From: Nitratireductor sp.
GTDB taxonomy: Bacteria; Pseudomonadota; Alphaproteobacteria; Rhizobiales; Rhizobiaceae
Direction: 5' to 3'
Assembly: GCA_017854535.1 (NCBI GenBank)
Contig: JAFMHL010000001.1
Location: 148,314 to 212,313, forward strand
Length of the DNA: 64,000 nt
Shown: positions 45,184-55,847 of the stretch, piece after piece
Layout: every line of letters begins with the position of its first letter
Numbering within the stretch: the first letter of the stretch is position 1
The notes under the pieces: model-generated
Seen by the model: the letters and a program-made list of their open reading frames with translations, nothing else
What the model was told of the DNA's origin: nothing
The model's database searches: none
Program-made: the position numbers and the translations under genes

Positions 45184-46536
45184 ATGACTAATAAGCAATT
45201 TGAAATTTTACCGATGGGTTGGTTTTCGTCGAAAAAGGGCCGCAAACTGGCTTGGTATTTATACGACTTTGGCAACTCGGCCTATGCGGCGGTTATTTTG
45301 CTTGCGGTCTATTCCGCATATTTCAAGCAAGGGGTGGTTGGCGGCGCTGAGGGAACGAAGCTTTGGGGCTATTCTGTTGCCATAGCCATGATTGTTGTTG
45401 CCATTATTTCCCCGATGCTTGGCACATTAGCAGATCATTTTGCGGTCAAGAAACGGATGTTGTGGATTTTCACCTTAATGTCTGCCGGATTTACAGGTTG
45501 CCTGTTTTTCGTACAGAAGGGCGATATTTTTACGGGCATGTTGTTTTTCATATTGGCCGAAATCGGATATCGAGCGGCTCAAGTTTATTATGATGCGATG
45601 TTGCCCGAAATTGCTGAACCAGATGAGCTCAGCAAGATTTCAGGCAATGGCTGGGCGATTGGATCCCTTGGTGGGATTGTCTGTCTTTTGATCGTATTGC
45701 CACTGGTTGTGATTTTTGACAGCAATTTTATTCTGCGCCTGACATTGGTTATTACGGCGGTGTTTTATCTTCTATTCACTTTGCCTCTTCTGATTTTCGT
45801 AAAAGAATCCGCCTCACCAAAGCCTTTGCCAGTAGGCGAAAATGTTTTGACTTTCGGGTTTAAGCGACTTTGGAAAACAATCTCGGAGATGGGTTTGCAT
45901 AAAGAGTATTTCAAATTCATGGCTGCGTTTATTTTGTATAATGATGGGGTGATGATTGCGCTTAATTTTGCCGCCATTATTGGCGCAATTCTTTATGGAT
46001 TTGGGCAACAGGAACTGATTATTCTAATTGTTTTGGTGGGGCTGACGAACACGGTGGGCGCTTGGGTGTTTGGATATATGAGCCAAAGCATAAATGCCCG
46101 CTATGCCATTTTTGGTTCAATGGCTTGTATGGCACTTGCCATCGTTTGGTTGCAGTTAAACACGATTGGGTGGGTGTTTTTTGTCATCGGTTCGTTTGCC
46201 GGATTTGCCATGGGCGGCCTGCAATCGGTCAGCCGCACGATGGTTGCCAAGCTCGCGCCAAAAGGTAAAAGCGCTGAATTTTTCGGGTTGTTCGCGGTAG
46301 CTGGAAGATCGTCGTCGGTGGTGGGGCCAGCTTTGTTTGGATGGATGATTGCCCATAACACTGCGAATTATATTAGTGATGGTATGGCATCTCTGGAAGC
46401 AGAGCAATTGGCGACACGGGTAGCGCTGTTTCTAGTTCTGGTATTCATGGCCCTTGGAGCCATGGTATTGTTCTTTGTGGAAGAAGAAAAAGGCTATCGG
46501 TTTGGCGCAGGAAAACCCGTTTCAGAAACCGGGTAA
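45184..46536 (+). CDS. MFS transporter, UMF1/Atg22-like
   Basis: This 450-aa protein has twelve TM helices. The N-terminal W-Y-L-Y-D-F-G-N-S-A-Y-A is the hallmark of the UMF1 (Atg22-like) group. The C-terminal half carries G-L-Q-S-V-S-R-T-M-V-A-K-L-A-P and S-A-E-F-F-G-L-F, also conserved there. Substrate is unknown; Atg22 in yeast exports amino acids from the vacuole. It is convergent with carA, 19 bp apart. Confidence 0.9.
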   Translation: MTNKQFEILPMGWFSSKKGRKLAWYLYDFGNSAYAAVILLAVYSAYFKQGVVGGAEGTKLWGYSVAIAMIVVAIISPMLGTLADHFAVKKRMLWIFTLMSAGFTGCLFFVQKGDIFTGMLFFILAEIGYRAAQVYYDAMLPEIAEPDELSKISGNGWAIGSLGGIVCLLIVLPLVVIFDSNFILRLTLVITAVFYLLFTLPLLIFVKESASPKPLPVGENVLTFGFKRLWKTISEMGLHKEYFKFMAAFILYNDGVMIALNFAAIIGAILYGFGQQELIILIVLVGLTNTVGAWVFGYMSQSINARYAIFGSMACMALAIVWLQLNTIGWVFFVIGSFAGFAMGGLQSVSRTMVAKLAPKGKSAEFFGLFAVAGRSSSVVGPALFGWMIAHNTANYISDGMASLEAEQLATRVALFLVLVFMALGAMVLFFVEEEKGYRFGAGKPVSETG

Positions 46537-46555
46537 TCCAATCGCGCTGGTGAAT

Positions 46556-47785
46556 TTATTCCGTAAGAGCTTCCATGCCTTTTTTCGTGCGCATCAAATT
46601 GACGAAACGGCGAAAAAGGTAATGGCTATCCTGAGGGCCTGGTGAGGCTTCCGGGTGATGCTGCACAGAAAATATTGGCTTGCCTGTAACGGTCAATCCG
46701 CAATTGGTGTCATCAAAAAGGGAAGTATGGGTTTCTTCAACTCCCTTTGGCAGGCTTTTTCCATCAACTGCAAAGCCATGGTTCATGGAAACAATTTCAA
46801 CTTTGCCAGTTGTGTGGTCTTTCACAGGATGGTTCGCGCCGTGATGGCCCTGATGCATTTTCGATGTTTTTGCACCAAGTGCCAGCGCAAGCATCTGGTG
46901 TCCGAGGCAAATACCGAACAGGGGAATATCTGTTTCCAATAAGCCTTTGATAGCTGGTACAGAGTATTTGCCAGTTGCTGCAGGGTCGCCAGGACCATTG
47001 GATAGGAAAATGCCATCTGGCTTGTGTTTCAACACATCCTCAGTTGATGCAGAGGCAGGCAAGACAGTCAGCTTGCAGTTCAAACCAGCAAGAAGACGCA
47101 GGATGTTGCGCTTGATACCATAGTCAATGACAACCACATGGAAGAGCGGTTCGCTTAAAGTTTGATAGCCATTCTTCCAGTCCCACTGAACTTGATCCCA
47201 ATTGGCTTCTTGAGAAGATGTCACTTCTTTCGCCAAATCCAGATCTTCGAGGCCATGCCATTTGGCAGCTTGTTTCTTGAGTGCTTCAATATCGAACTTA
47301 CCATCGGCATTGTGGCAAATTACAGCATTCGCCATGCCTTTTTCGCGAATGAGTGCTGTAAGCGCGCGCGTATCAATTCCGCTGATTGCAATGATACCTT
47401 GCAATTTCAGCCAATCATTGAAGTGGTTGTTTGAGCGATAATTCGAAGGCTGTGTGATCGGAGCCTTAAAGACCGCGCCGACAACACGGGACTTTGATTG
47501 GGTGTAGTAGGTTTCCAAATCTTCATCATTGGCGCCTGTATTGCCAATATGGGGGAATGTGAAAGTTACGATCTGCCCAGCATAAGAAGGATCGGTGAGG
47601 ATTTCCTGATAACCGGTAATTGCAGTGTTGAAGCAAACTTCCGCTTCTGCCGTTCCCTCGATACCGCATCCTTGTCCTGAAATGACAGTGCCATCGGCCA
47701 GAACCAACATGGCAGTAGGGCGCTCATGGCCCCAGGCAGGTGTTTTTGGTGCTTCTAGTGTTTCGCTGGCTTGGTTCGTCATCAT
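46556..47785 (-). CDS. carA: Carbamoyl-phosphate synthase small subunit
   Basis: The 409-aa glutamine amidotransferase subunit works with carB. The N-terminal domain has L-A-D-G-T-V, [16 protein letters not shown] and [14 protein letters not shown]. The class I GATase has the catalytic Cys in [12 protein letters not shown] and the His/Glu in [10 protein letters not shown] second Met follows the first. It is divergent from yqeY. Confidence 0.97.
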   Translation of the reverse strand: MMTNQASETLEAPKTPAWGHERPTAMLVLADGTVISGQGCGIEGTAEAEVCFNTAITGYQEILTDPSYAGQIVTFTFPHIGNTGANDEDLETYYTQSKSRVVGAVFKAPITQPSNYRSNNHFNDWLKLQGIIAISGIDTRALTALIREKGMANAVICHNADGKFDIEALKKQAAKWHGLEDLDLAKEVTSSQEANWDQVQWDWKNGYQTLSEPLFHVVVIDYGIKRNILRLLAGLNCKLTVLPASASTEDVLKHKPDGIFLSNGPGDPAATGKYSVPAIKGLLETDIPLFGICLGHQMLALALGAKTSKMHQGHHGANHPVKDHTTGKVEIVSMNHGFAVDGKSLPKGVEETHTSLFDDTNCGLTVTGKPIFSVQHHPEASPGPQDSHYLFRRFVNLMRTKKGMEALTE

Positions 47786-48089
47786 CGGGTTCCAGTTCGT
47801 TCTTTAAATGATAATGCAAGTGCTTTTCGCGCATGCAAAGGTCCTGCAAAAGGGAGTGCAGGCGAATGAATTTATCCGTTTAGGGCTGAAAGTGACTGAT
47901 AAAGGCCTGTTGTAGCAAGGTCAACCAAAGAAGCGGGTTCTTCTCACAAACTTGCGCATTCGTGCACTCCATCAACAAGTATGTTGAGAACTGGGGGAAT
48001 TTCCCTCATAAAGCCTATTGAAAATTGAAAAGACCGCATGACAATTCTTGGAAGATTTTGATTGGCGGGGCGAAAACAGGATAATGAAT
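47786..48089. other. Divergent carA / yqeY promoter region
   Basis: This gap of 304 bp must contain promoters for both genes. CCTGCA and TGCAGG (about 47851-47870) form a 6-bp hairpin on the carA leader side. No pyrimidine-type leader peptide or known riboswitch was recognised. Confidence 0.35.
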
Positions 48090-48545
48090 ATGTTGCGCGA
48101 CCAGTTGGCTGAAAAGATACTTACTGCCCAAAAGGCACAGGAACGCAAACTACTTTCTACTCTTCGGCTTATTCATGCAGCGATTGTGGACAAAGACATT
48201 GCGCTTCGCGGTAAGGGCAAAGACAAAGCCGATGATGAAGAGGTATTAGATATTCTTTCCAAGATGGTGAAACAGCGTGAAGAGTCGAGCCGTTTATACA
48301 CCGAAGGCGGTCGCCAAGAGCTTGCTGATCAGGAACTTGAAGAAATTGATATTATCAAAGAGTTTTTGCCCGAGCAATTATCTGATGATCAAGTGAAGGA
48401 AATCGTTGCGCAGGTTATTACTGAAACCGGCGCCAATTCGCTTCGTGACATGGGCAAGGTTATGGGCGTACTAAAAGAGCGCTATCGCGGCCAATTGGAT
48501 ATGGGCGTTGCCGGTGCGATGATCAAAGCTGCCTTAAACGGGTAA
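48090..48545 (+). CDS. GatB/YqeY domain-containing protein
   Basis: The product is 151 aa from ATG 48090, chosen because ACAGGA lies 8 bp upstream and the family starts M-L-R-D-x-L. It has K-x-x-x-R-L-S-T-L-R-L-I-H-A-A-I-type sequence, V-K-Q-R-E-E-S-S-R-L-Y, and I-I-K-E-F-L-P-E-Q-L-S. YqeY is the tRNA-binding tail domain of the GatB subunit found as a free protein; its role is unclear. It lies between carA and dnaG, as in many Rhizobiales. Confidence 0.92.
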   Translation: MLRDQLAEKILTAQKAQERKLLSTLRLIHAAIVDKDIALRGKGKDKADDEEVLDILSKMVKQREESSRLYTEGGRQELADQELEEIDIIKEFLPEQLSDDQVKEIVAQVITETGANSLRDMGKVMGVLKERYRGQLDMGVAGAMIKAALNG

Positions 48546-48593
48546 AATCCCGAATATTCTCAAGTGGCGAACTATTCTTTTTGATAAAAAAAT

Positions 48594-48631
48594 AGTTGCC
48601 CGACCTGACCCACTCAGGTCGGGCAACTTTT
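48594..48631. terminator. Strong bidirectional terminator between yqeY and luxR
   Basis: A perfect 15-bp stem, AGTTGCCCGACCTGA with its complement, has a CCCAC loop. It is followed by TTTT on the plus strand, and by ATTTTTTT on the minus strand. It serves yqeY and the convergent LuxR-type gene. The interval 48632-48840 holds nothing else. Confidence 0.9.
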
Positions 48632-48840
48632 GAAAAGCACTGAATATCAAACCCACTATGCGATGAACAGTATTGCTTTCCAGTCCTATTGAGCCAAATA
48701 AATGATTTTTCTGCAATCCCCTCAAATTAGGGGGGGTAGAAGCGTTAAAGCATTCTTTTGGTTGTATTCCTTATCATTGCACTGCAGTTTCTGTGGGCTA
48801 TTGGTTGGCTAAGGCCAAGTTCCCATTATTCTCAATGATA

Positions 48841-49564
48841 TCAGTATGTAATCAAACGCCGTTTTGTTGCCTCGTGAATTGTCTGGGCTATTGTATGGCA
48901 CCCAAGTTTGTGACGTGCGGTTTTCAAATAATCGCGAACCGTAAACTCAGATATCCCAAGGATCTCGGCAACTGTTGCGCAGTCTTTGCCTTTGGCTGTC
49001 CAATATAGAGATTCAATTTCTCGTGGAGAAAGCGAAGGGCCTTCTTCTGATCCATAAACAGTCAGGATTGCTTTTCGGTGCAGGATGTCAGCTATCTGCT
49101 CGAGTGTTTTGCGTTCGCTGGCAATTTTCTTTTCCCAATCCGCATCTTCCAGATTACTCGTTACCGAAAACATTGCTTTGCGTTGTGTTTTATCCACCAA
49201 CGGAATTGAAAAACCTGTCTTCCCGGCTCCATGGGTAAAGGCATCTTCAAAAAAGGCTTTATGGATTTCCTTATCGGCTTTTAGCTCTGACCAGAAGAAC
49301 GGTTTGTCTTTATCAAACCCTTCCAGGATGACGGGATCGATGTCGTGATATTGTTTTTGAAGATAACGCCCTAGCCATGAATGGGGGTAAGTCGATTTTA
49401 AAAATGGCATATCGGTTGGTGAATTGGTTCTAAATGCCAGATGATAGATAACGTTTTGATATTGGCCAATGTCCCGAATAAGTTCCAGTGCAACGGAAAT
49501 ATCCTGCTCATCGATAACTTTGAGAGCTAACTCAGCTTTTAAGACCCTTTTTTTGTATGCTCAT
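48841..49564 (-). CDS. LuxR-family regulator with autoinducer domain, frameshifted near the start
   Basis: The longest clean ATG frame (from 49410) starts inside the ligand domain. The same frame is open upstream through L-K-A-E-L-A-L-K-V-I-D-E-Q-D to a 7-A run (49548-49554 as T). ATG at 49564 (M-S-I-Q-K) lies in another frame and would join if one A were removed, giving about 240 aa, the normal length. The ligand domain has W-L-G-R-Y, I-D-P-V-I-L, F-F-W-S-E and a G-A-G-K-T-G region, the residues that bind acyl-homoserine lactone in TraR. The C-terminal HTH has L-S-P-R-E-I-E-S-L-Y and T-V-R-D-Y-L. No luxI is nearby, so it would be a solo receptor. Confidence 0.8.
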
Positions 49565-49991
49565 TGATCCCACCAAACTGCTTTTCAAACTGCACGTGAC
49601 ACAGCGAGGCATCAACGCGATTGCGCTGGCACAATTGTAATATGCTGTTAGCTACGAGGATCGCCCCACGACCCCAATCACGCTATCATTCATCACGACC
49701 CCAATTTGTCGTAGCAACAAAATTGGACATGGCTCACCAAAATGCAAGAAAATTACTTTCCTCAAGGTCATTTTACTCAATATTTTGCGATTAACGTGCT
49801 GGATTGAAGATTAATATGATTTTTATACATGCTTGAAGTGCATTCGATTGCAAAATACGCGTTAAAAGCCCATTTAGAAAAGAGGGCAAAATTAGACACT
49901 TAACCGATATCAGTCTTTAGCCTAAACCATGCGCTTGCATTTCGACCTCTCCACCATCAATATATTTCCTGTTCAACAATTGTGATTAATC
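49565..49991. other. 427-bp region upstream of dnaG
   Basis: No ORF of note. ACGACCCCAAT occurs twice within about 40 bp (near 49670 and 49699) as a short direct repeat. The region presumably holds promoters for the leftward luxR and rightward dnaG. No lux-box-like palindrome was convincing. Confidence 0.35.
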
Positions 49992-51965
49992 ATGCGGTTT
50001 CCTGATACATTTCTCGACGATATTCGTGATCGACTGCCCATTTCTGAGGTGGTTGGTTCGCGCGTGACGTTTGACAAGAAAAAGACCAATCAGGGTCGTG
50101 GCGATTATTGGGCATGTTGCCCATTCCATGGGGAAAAAAGCCCTAGCTTTCACTGCGAGGACCGAAAAGGACGCTACCACTGTTTTGGCTGCGGTGTGTC
50201 TGGAGATCATTTCCGATTTCTGGTGGAACTGGATGGCTTAAGTTTTCCAGAAGCTGTTGAACGGCTGGCTGATCAAGCCGGTATTCCTATGCCTATTGTG
50301 GACAAGCGTCAGCAGGAGCGGGAAGACAAACGAGCGACGCTCTATGATGTCATGGAAATGGCCACGCAGTATTTTGAGGAGCAATTGCATGCACCAGGCG
50401 GCGCGAAGGCGAGAGCTTATCTGCGCGGGCGCGGCATCAGCCCCGCTATTCAAAGAGAATTCAGGATTGGTTATGCCCCTGAAAGCCGAAATGCACTGAA
50501 AGAATATTTGGCTTCAAAAAACGCAAAGGCTGATCAGATTGAAGCGTGTGGCATGGTGGTGCACGGGGAAGGAATTGCTGTTTCCTATGACCGTTTCCGC
50601 GACAGGATCATGTTTCCAATTCCTGATGCCAGAGAACGTGTGATTGCATTTGGTGGGCGGGCGCTTAGCGCCGATGTTCCGGCTAAATATCTCAATTCTC
50701 CTGAAACCGAATTATTTCACAAGTCCAACGTCCTTTACAATTTTGCCAAGGCAAGAAAGCCGGCATACGAAAAAGGCCAGATCATTGTAGCTGAAGGATA
50801 TATGGATGTTATTGCGCTTCATGCGGCCGGATTTCCCAATGCAGTTGCGCCGCTTGGGACAGCTCTGACAGAACGTCAAATGCTGCTTTTATGGCGGCTG
50901 AACAATGAGCCGCTGCTTTGTTTTGACGGTGACGACGCCGGTTTGAAAGCAGCTTATCGGTCGATTGATATGCTGCTTGCGGGGCTTGAGCCGGGCCGTT
51001 CAGCTCGCTTTGCTTTGTTGCCAGAAGGATTGGACCCTGATGATTTGATCAAACAGGAAGGGGAAGGTGCCATGCGCGATGTGCTGAATGCGGCTTTGCC
51101 TTTGGCAGAAATGATCTGGAACCGTGAAACCGCATCAGGCATTTTTGAAACCCCTGAAAGACGGGCGGAACTTGAAGCGCGCATTCGATCCATCACCTCG
51201 CTGGTGAAAGATGAAAGTGTGCGTCGTCACTATGAGCAGGATATGCGGGAGCGGCTATATGGCTTTTTTCAATCCTCTCAACCATCCCAAGGCAGCGGAC
51301 GAGGACGCGGGAATTTTAATGCTGGAAAATTTGGGGAGGGATATTCTCAAACGGGCGGCAGATATCCATCCTCTTCAAAAAGCGGAAAAGGGCGCGTGGG
51401 TGCATCACCAAGCTTGTTGAACAGCTCGATGGTCAAAAAAGGCAAGGCAGGCATACCATTGCGAGAGGCTGCTTTGATTATGGGGGCAATTAATCATCCT
51501 GCTATTTTGAAGCGTTACTTTGATGAGTTTATTGGGCTTACGCTTTCCTCTCATGTAATGGCAGAACTGCGTCAAAAGATGATCGATATTTATGTTGATT
51601 ATGCTACCCGCCAAGAAGATTTGACCGCGGAGCAAATGCGAATTGCTATCGGGCAAACAGGTGCGGAAGAATTACTAAGCAAGCTTGATATTCAGCTTTC
51701 TCATAATCGTATTTGGCAAACCGGGATCAATGCAGCCTTTGAAGATGCTGTGGACGGATGGCGGCAAGCATATGCCTTGCATATTCGTCGTCATACGCTA
51801 CAAAGAGAGTTGAAATCAGCAGAGCAAGCGCTAGCATCAGATGATAGCGATGAAAACCTCGATAGACTGCTGAACATTCAAACTGAAATTGCGAAAGATG
51901 ATGGCATGGAAGCTCTCATCGAAGGTTTTGGTGTGTCTTCCGGGCGCCCGAGCCGAACATTTTGA
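49992..51965 (+). CDS. dnaG: DNA primase
   Basis: The 657-aa primase makes RNA primers for replication. Residues about 37-62 form the zinc-binding part (C-C-P-F-H-G-E-K-S-P-S-F, then Y-H-C-F-G-C-G). The catalytic core includes A-F-G-G-R-A-L and the TOPRIM domain with I-V-A-E-G-Y-M-D-V-I-A-L and F-D-G-D-D-A-G. The C-terminal third, after a Gly/Ser-rich linker (about 425-470), is the helicase-binding domain. In front of rpoD, as in the macromolecular synthesis operon. Confidence 0.96.
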   Translation: MRFPDTFLDDIRDRLPISEVVGSRVTFDKKKTNQGRGDYWACCPFHGEKSPSFHCEDRKGRYHCFGCGVSGDHFRFLVELDGLSFPEAVERLADQAGIPMPIVDKRQQEREDKRATLYDVMEMATQYFEEQLHAPGGAKARAYLRGRGISPAIQREFRIGYAPESRNALKEYLASKNAKADQIEACGMVVHGEGIAVSYDRFRDRIMFPIPDARERVIAFGGRALSADVPAKYLNSPETELFHKSNVLYNFAKARKPAYEKGQIIVAEGYMDVIALHAAGFPNAVAPLGTALTERQMLLLWRLNNEPLLCFDGDDAGLKAAYRSIDMLLAGLEPGRSARFALLPEGLDPDDLIKQEGEGAMRDVLNAALPLAEMIWNRETASGIFETPERRAELEARIRSITSLVKDESVRRHYEQDMRERLYGFFQSSQPSQGSGRGRGNFNAGKFGEGYSQTGGRYPSSSKSGKGRVGASPSLLNSSMVKKGKAGIPLREAALIMGAINHPAILKRYFDEFIGLTLSSHVMAELRQKMIDIYVDYATRQEDLTAEQMRIAIGQTGAEELLSKLDIQLSHNRIWQTGINAAFEDAVDGWRQAYALHIRRHTLQRELKSAEQALASDDSDENLDRLLNIQTEIAKDDGMEALIEGFGVSSGRPSRTF

Positions 51966-52387
51966 ATGCAAACATCGGTTCACTTCTTTATGTCAGAGCC
52001 GAATTTGCTTGAAATTTTCAAAAAACGCACCATTTCAGCTTAAATTTTCAACTTGACGAAGCATTGTGGAAAGGGAATCACCATTTGATGAACCTTTTGC
52101 CGCGCATGGAATTTTTCTCTTGGTGCCTCTCTCTTATGAAAGAGGTTTGAAAAGGATAGAAAAAAACGCATGGATTCAATGGGTTAATTTGAGATTAACC
52201 TAATGCAGTGTAGCGGTATTTGGATATGAACATTTAGTGATTCGTTTTTTTCGTAACAGGCGCTGGAAAATTTTTCAGGAGCTGTATGGAAATCGGGTCA
52301 AAAAGATTTAGTTTTTTGGGGAATAAGGCGGATTAATTTTCGATCTTTTTTTCCGGCAATTGAACCAGAAATGGGAAAATAGAATAG
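51966..52387. other. dnaG-rpoD intergenic region
   Basis: 422 bp, AT- and T-rich towards rpoD. A TTGACG hexamer near 52053 could be a -35 element. No strong hairpin terminator for dnaG is seen, so read-through into rpoD is possible. No gene or RNA recognised. Confidence 0.4.
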
Positions 52388-54496
52388 ATGGCAACTAAAA
52401 CAAAAGAGTCCGTCAAAGGCAAAAAGTCTGCTGCAAAAGCTGATGCGGCAGAAGAGCCGAAGAAAAAGACTGTTGCAAAAGCCGCGTCGGATAAAAAGAC
52501 CACCAAGAAAGCTGCTGCGGGCAAAGACGACGCGAATAACGGCAACAAGTCAGAGTCGACTGAAAAGTCCTTACTCGATCTTTCCGCTGACTCCGTAAAG
52601 AAAATGATCAAGGCTGCGAAAAAACGCGGCTATGTGACCATGGATGAACTAAACAATGTTCTTCCATCGGACGAGGTTTCTTCTGAGCAGATCGAAGACA
52701 CGATGTCGATGTTGTCAGACATGGGCATCAATGTTGTTGAAGAAGAAGATGTTGAGGAAGAAGTAGAATCTACGGATGTTGCCACAACAGGCGGCACAGC
52801 CGTAGCCACTACGAAAAAACGTGAAGCTGCTGATCGTACCGATGATCCAGTGCGCATGTATTTGCGTGAAATGGGTACGGTTGAACTGCTATCGCGCGAA
52901 GGCGAGATTTCGATTGCCAAACGCATCGAGGCTGGCCGCGAAACCATGATTGCCGGATTGTGCGAAAGCCCGCTTTCGTTCCAGGCGATTATTATTTGGC
53001 GTGATGAATTAAACGAAGGCAATATCCTTCTTCGCGATATTATCGATCTTGAAGCTACCTATGCTGGCCCTGAGGCCAAGCAAGCTCCGACCATTCAGCG
53101 TCCGGCTGATGGCACCGAAATCAGAAAGCAAGAAGAGCCGAAAGCACCTGTCAAAGCCGAAGGCGAAGAGGGTGAAGAGGGCGAAGCCGCTACTGAAGAG
53201 GATGATGAAGAAGACGATGATGAAAACGCATTGTCTCTTGCGGCTATGGAAGCGGAGCTGAAGCCAGCGGTTATCGAAACCTTCGATACGATTGCTGATA
53301 CGTACAAAAAACTTCGTCGTTTGCAGGACCAACTGGTTGAAAAGGCGCTTGATAACAAGTCGCTCTCGCCAGCACAGGATCGCCGTTATAAAGAGCTGCA
53401 CGATACACTGGTCAGCTCGGTTAAGTCGCTCTCGCTGAACAATAATCGTATTGAGTCTCTGGTTGAACAGCTTTATGCGATTAACAAAAAGCTTGTGAGC
53501 CTTGAAGGTAAATTGCTGCGCCTTGCCGAGTCGCACGGCGTTGGCCGTGAGGATTTCCTCAAAGAATATTACGGTTCAGAATTGGACCCGAACTGGAACC
53601 GCCGTGTTTCAAATCTTTCTGCCAAAGGCTGGAAGCCGTTTTACAAGGCTGAATCCCAGACCATGAAAGAAATTCGTGGCGAGATTCAAATGCTTGCGGC
53701 TGAAACCGGTCTTGAACCATCTGCTTTCCGCCGCATCGTTCACAAAGTACAAAAAGGTGAACGTGAAGCCCGTCAGGCGAAAAAAGAAATGGTCGAGGCA
53801 AATCTACGCCTCGTTATTTCTATTGCGAAAAAATACACAAACCGTGGTCTTCAATTCCTCGATCTAATTCAGGAAGGCAATATCGGTTTGATGAAGGCCG
53901 TGGATAAATTTGAATATCGCCGGGGTTATAAATTCTCGACCTACGCGACCTGGTGGATCCGTCAGGCGATTACTCGCTCTATTGCGGATCAAGCGCGCAC
54001 GATCCGTATTCCGGTTCACATGATCGAGACGATCAACAAGATCGTTCGTACATCACGCCAGATGTTGCACGAAATTGGCCGCGAGCCGACACCGGAAGAA
54101 TTGTCTGAGAAGCTTGCCATGCCGCTTGAAAAAGTGCGCAAGGTTCTCAAAATCGCGAAAGAGCCGATCTCTCTTGAAACGCCGATTGGGGATGAGGAAG
54201 ATTCGCATCTCGGTGATTTCATCGAAGACAAGAACGCGCTTTTGCCGATTGATGCGGCTATTCAGGCCAATCTTCGTGAAACGACCACCCGCGTTTTGGC
54301 GTCGCTCACCCCGCGTGAAGAGCGCGTGTTGCGCATGCGCTTTGGGATCGGCATGAACACCGACCATACGCTTGAAGAAGTTGGCCAGCAGTTCAGCGTT
54401 ACCCGCGAGCGTATTCGTCAGATCGAAGCGAAAGCGTTGCGCAAGCTAAAACATCCAAGCCGTTCGCGGAAGTTGCGTAGCTTCCTGGATCAGTAA
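52388..54496 (+). CDS. rpoD: RNA polymerase primary sigma factor (sigma-70)
   Basis: The 702-aa protein begins with a Lys/Ala-rich extension (about 1-60), then region 1.1, region 1.2 ([11 protein letters not shown]), an acidic non-conserved region (about 230-290, many E and D), and regions 2 to 4. These include [30 protein letters not shown], and [10 protein letters not shown]. It directs housekeeping transcription. The Lys-rich start and acidic loop are common in rhizobial RpoD. Confidence 0.97.
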   Translation: MATKTKESVKGKKSAAKADAAEEPKKKTVAKAASDKKTTKKAAAGKDDANNGNKSESTEKSLLDLSADSVKKMIKAAKKRGYVTMDELNNVLPSDEVSSEQIEDTMSMLSDMGINVVEEEDVEEEVESTDVATTGGTAVATTKKREAADRTDDPVRMYLREMGTVELLSREGEISIAKRIEAGRETMIAGLCESPLSFQAIIIWRDELNEGNILLRDIIDLEATYAGPEAKQAPTIQRPADGTEIRKQEEPKAPVKAEGEEGEEGEAATEEDDEEDDDENALSLAAMEAELKPAVIETFDTIADTYKKLRRLQDQLVEKALDNKSLSPAQDRRYKELHDTLVSSVKSLSLNNNRIESLVEQLYAINKKLVSLEGKLLRLAESHGVGREDFLKEYYGSELDPNWNRRVSNLSAKGWKPFYKAESQTMKEIRGEIQMLAAETGLEPSAFRRIVHKVQKGEREARQAKKEMVEANLRLVISIAKKYTNRGLQFLDLIQEGNIGLMKAVDKFEYRRGYKFSTYATWWIRQAITRSIADQARTIRIPVHMIETINKIVRTSRQMLHEIGREPTPEELSEKLAMPLEKVRKVLKIAKEPISLETPIGDEEDSHLGDFIEDKNALLPIDAAIQANLRETTTRVLASLTPREERVLRMRFGIGMNTDHTLEEVGQQFSVTRERIRQIEAKALRKLKHPSRSRKLRSFLDQ

Positions 54497-54516
54497 GCAA
54501 TCGAAAATTGATTTTG

Positions 54517-54547
54517 AAAAGGGCTGCCATTTGGCGGCCCTTTTTTT
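54517..54547 (+). terminator. rpoD terminator
   Basis: AAAAGGGCTGCC pairs with GGCGGCCCTTTT across ATTT, with one G-T pair, and ends in seven T, 20 bp after the rpoD stop. Confidence 0.88.
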
Positions 54548-54648
54548 GACGCCCCTTCATAACCCGATTGTGATCAGCCCATGCGCTTCTTGCCTTGAAG
54601 CGTTCACCTAGATTGATAGGTTGCTCTCAAATGGTTTGGAGTAGGGCT

Positions 54649-55206
54649 ATGATGAAGCGGATTGCAATTGGATTGATGGTGGCTGGCCTTTGGGCTTGGC
54701 CAAATCTGTCGCTTGCCCAAATGGTCAATGAGAACATTCTGGCCGATATGCCCGATGGATATAAAGTTGCCAGCCAGAACCGCCGCAACGGTATTACCCA
54801 AGTTGAGATGATCCCGCGCGACCAGACGCTGGAAAACTGGCAGGACATGTTCATCGTTCGGATATTTCACAACAGCCCGATGAGCCTCAAGGCGTTTGAA
54901 TTGCAAACCACGCGGCGCTGGTTTGCGGCTTGTGCCAAAGCTGCTTACAAGCCTGACCAGCGGGGCACAGAAAACGGCTATGATTTCACGTTCTTTTTTC
55001 TTCGTTGTCCCGATATAGCAGCATCCGGCGAGCCGATGTCTCGCATTGTCAAGATTATACGCGGGCAAGATTCGCTGTATCTCGTACAGGCAGTTTTCAA
55101 GCGGGATCTGACACCGGAAATTGTTAAGGATTGGACGCCTTTTATGACCAAGATCGGAGTGTGTGATACACGGATCGAGGAACGCGCCTGTCCGCCGGGG
55201 CTTTGA
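54649..55206 (+). CDS. Exported hypothetical protein
   Basis: The product is 185 aa. M-M-K-R-I-A-I-G is followed by a hydrophobic core and cleavage near L-S-L-A-Q, so it is exported. The mature domain has V-E-M-I-P-R-D-Q-T-L-E-N-W-Q-D-M, a central R-R-W-F-A-A-C, F-F-L-R-C-P-D and a C-terminal C-D-T-R-I-E-E-R-A-C-P. Four Cys suggest two disulfides. No family was recognised. GGAG lies 6 bp before ATG 54649. The longer frame from 54595 is ignored. Confidence 0.72.
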   Translation: MMKRIAIGLMVAGLWAWPNLSLAQMVNENILADMPDGYKVASQNRRNGITQVEMIPRDQTLENWQDMFIVRIFHNSPMSLKAFELQTTRRWFAACAKAAYKPDQRGTENGYDFTFFFLRCPDIAASGEPMSRIVKIIRGQDSLYLVQAVFKRDLTPEIVKDWTPFMTKIGVCDTRIEERACPPGL

Positions 55207-55301
55207 GCAACCAGTGGTTTTGCATTGCCAGTTTATCAAACCACGCTTTGCACTTTTTGCGCGGAGGTTATAAACTGTATTCAGATCACGGGAGCGTATG
55301 A

Positions 55302-55577
55302 ATGTCTTTTTTGAAAAAACTATTTGGCGGCGGCGTCAGCAAACCAGCGGCTTTGCCATCTGAAATGCATGATGGTTTTGTCATCACGCCAGCGCCCATG
55401 CCTGATGGCGGACAGTTTCGCCTTTGCGCTGAAATCCGCAAGGAAATTGATGGCGAAATGAAAACCCATACGCTCATCCGCGCCGATATGTTCGTCTCGG
55501 CAGACCAAGCCGCTCAAGCTGCTGTTTCGAAGGCGAAACAGGTTATCCGCGAGCAGGGCGACAAGATGTTTCGGTGA
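55302..55577 (+). CDS. HlyU-family small regulator
   Basis: The 91-aa protein starts M-S-F-L-K-K-L-F-G-G-G. It then has Y-like core sequence G-F-V-I-T-P-A-P-M-P-D-G-G-Q-F-R-L-C-A, I-x-K-E and H-T-L-I-R-A-D-M-F-V-S. This is the form called HlyU in Alphaproteobacteria. Despite the name it is not the ArsR-type HlyU of Vibrio, and its DNA-binding role is unproven. GGAG at 55291-55294 supports the start. Confidence 0.85.
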   Translation: MSFLKKLFGGGVSKPAALPSEMHDGFVITPAPMPDGGQFRLCAEIRKEIDGEMKTHTLIRADMFVSADQAAQAAVSKAKQVIREQGDKMFR

Positions 55578-55650
55578 GGCGGGAACCGTCATTCCTGTGC
55601 TTGGCACTTTCAAGCCAATATATTAAGGGAATAGGCTAGCCTATCCACTT

Positions 55651-55773
55651 TTGTCATCGTCGGACCTGATCCGACGATCCATAACGTGATCCATCCACGG
55701 ATACGCAATTGCGAAACATCACGGTATGGTTCCACGGATCAGCGTCACTTCGTGACTTGTCCGAGGATGACAA
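55651..55773. repeat. Alphaproteobacterial palindromic intergenic repeat, unit 1
   Basis: TTGTCATCGTCGGA and TGATCCGACGATCC open the unit, and the reverse-complement form (GATCAGCG, CTTGTCCGAGGATGACAA) closes it at about 55773. A central GCAATTGCG-containing part joins the arms. This is the class of repeat with ends like TGTCATCCTCGG found across Rhizobiales and Rhodobacterales. It can fold into a long hairpin. Confidence 0.75.
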
Positions 55774-55847
55774 GGCGTGAGATTGCGAGCTGGATCGTCG
55801 GGGCTGTCGACATTTGCCCCAACGAATGGAGCAAATTGTCTGCCGCC

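Noticed and set aside
48841..49564. A complete quorum-sensing system
   Set aside because: Only a LuxR-type receptor is present. No LuxI-type synthase or lux-box was found in the window.
53009..53536. 175-aa minus-strand ORF inside rpoD
   Set aside because: It is the antisense of conserved sigma-70 regions and has no independent support.
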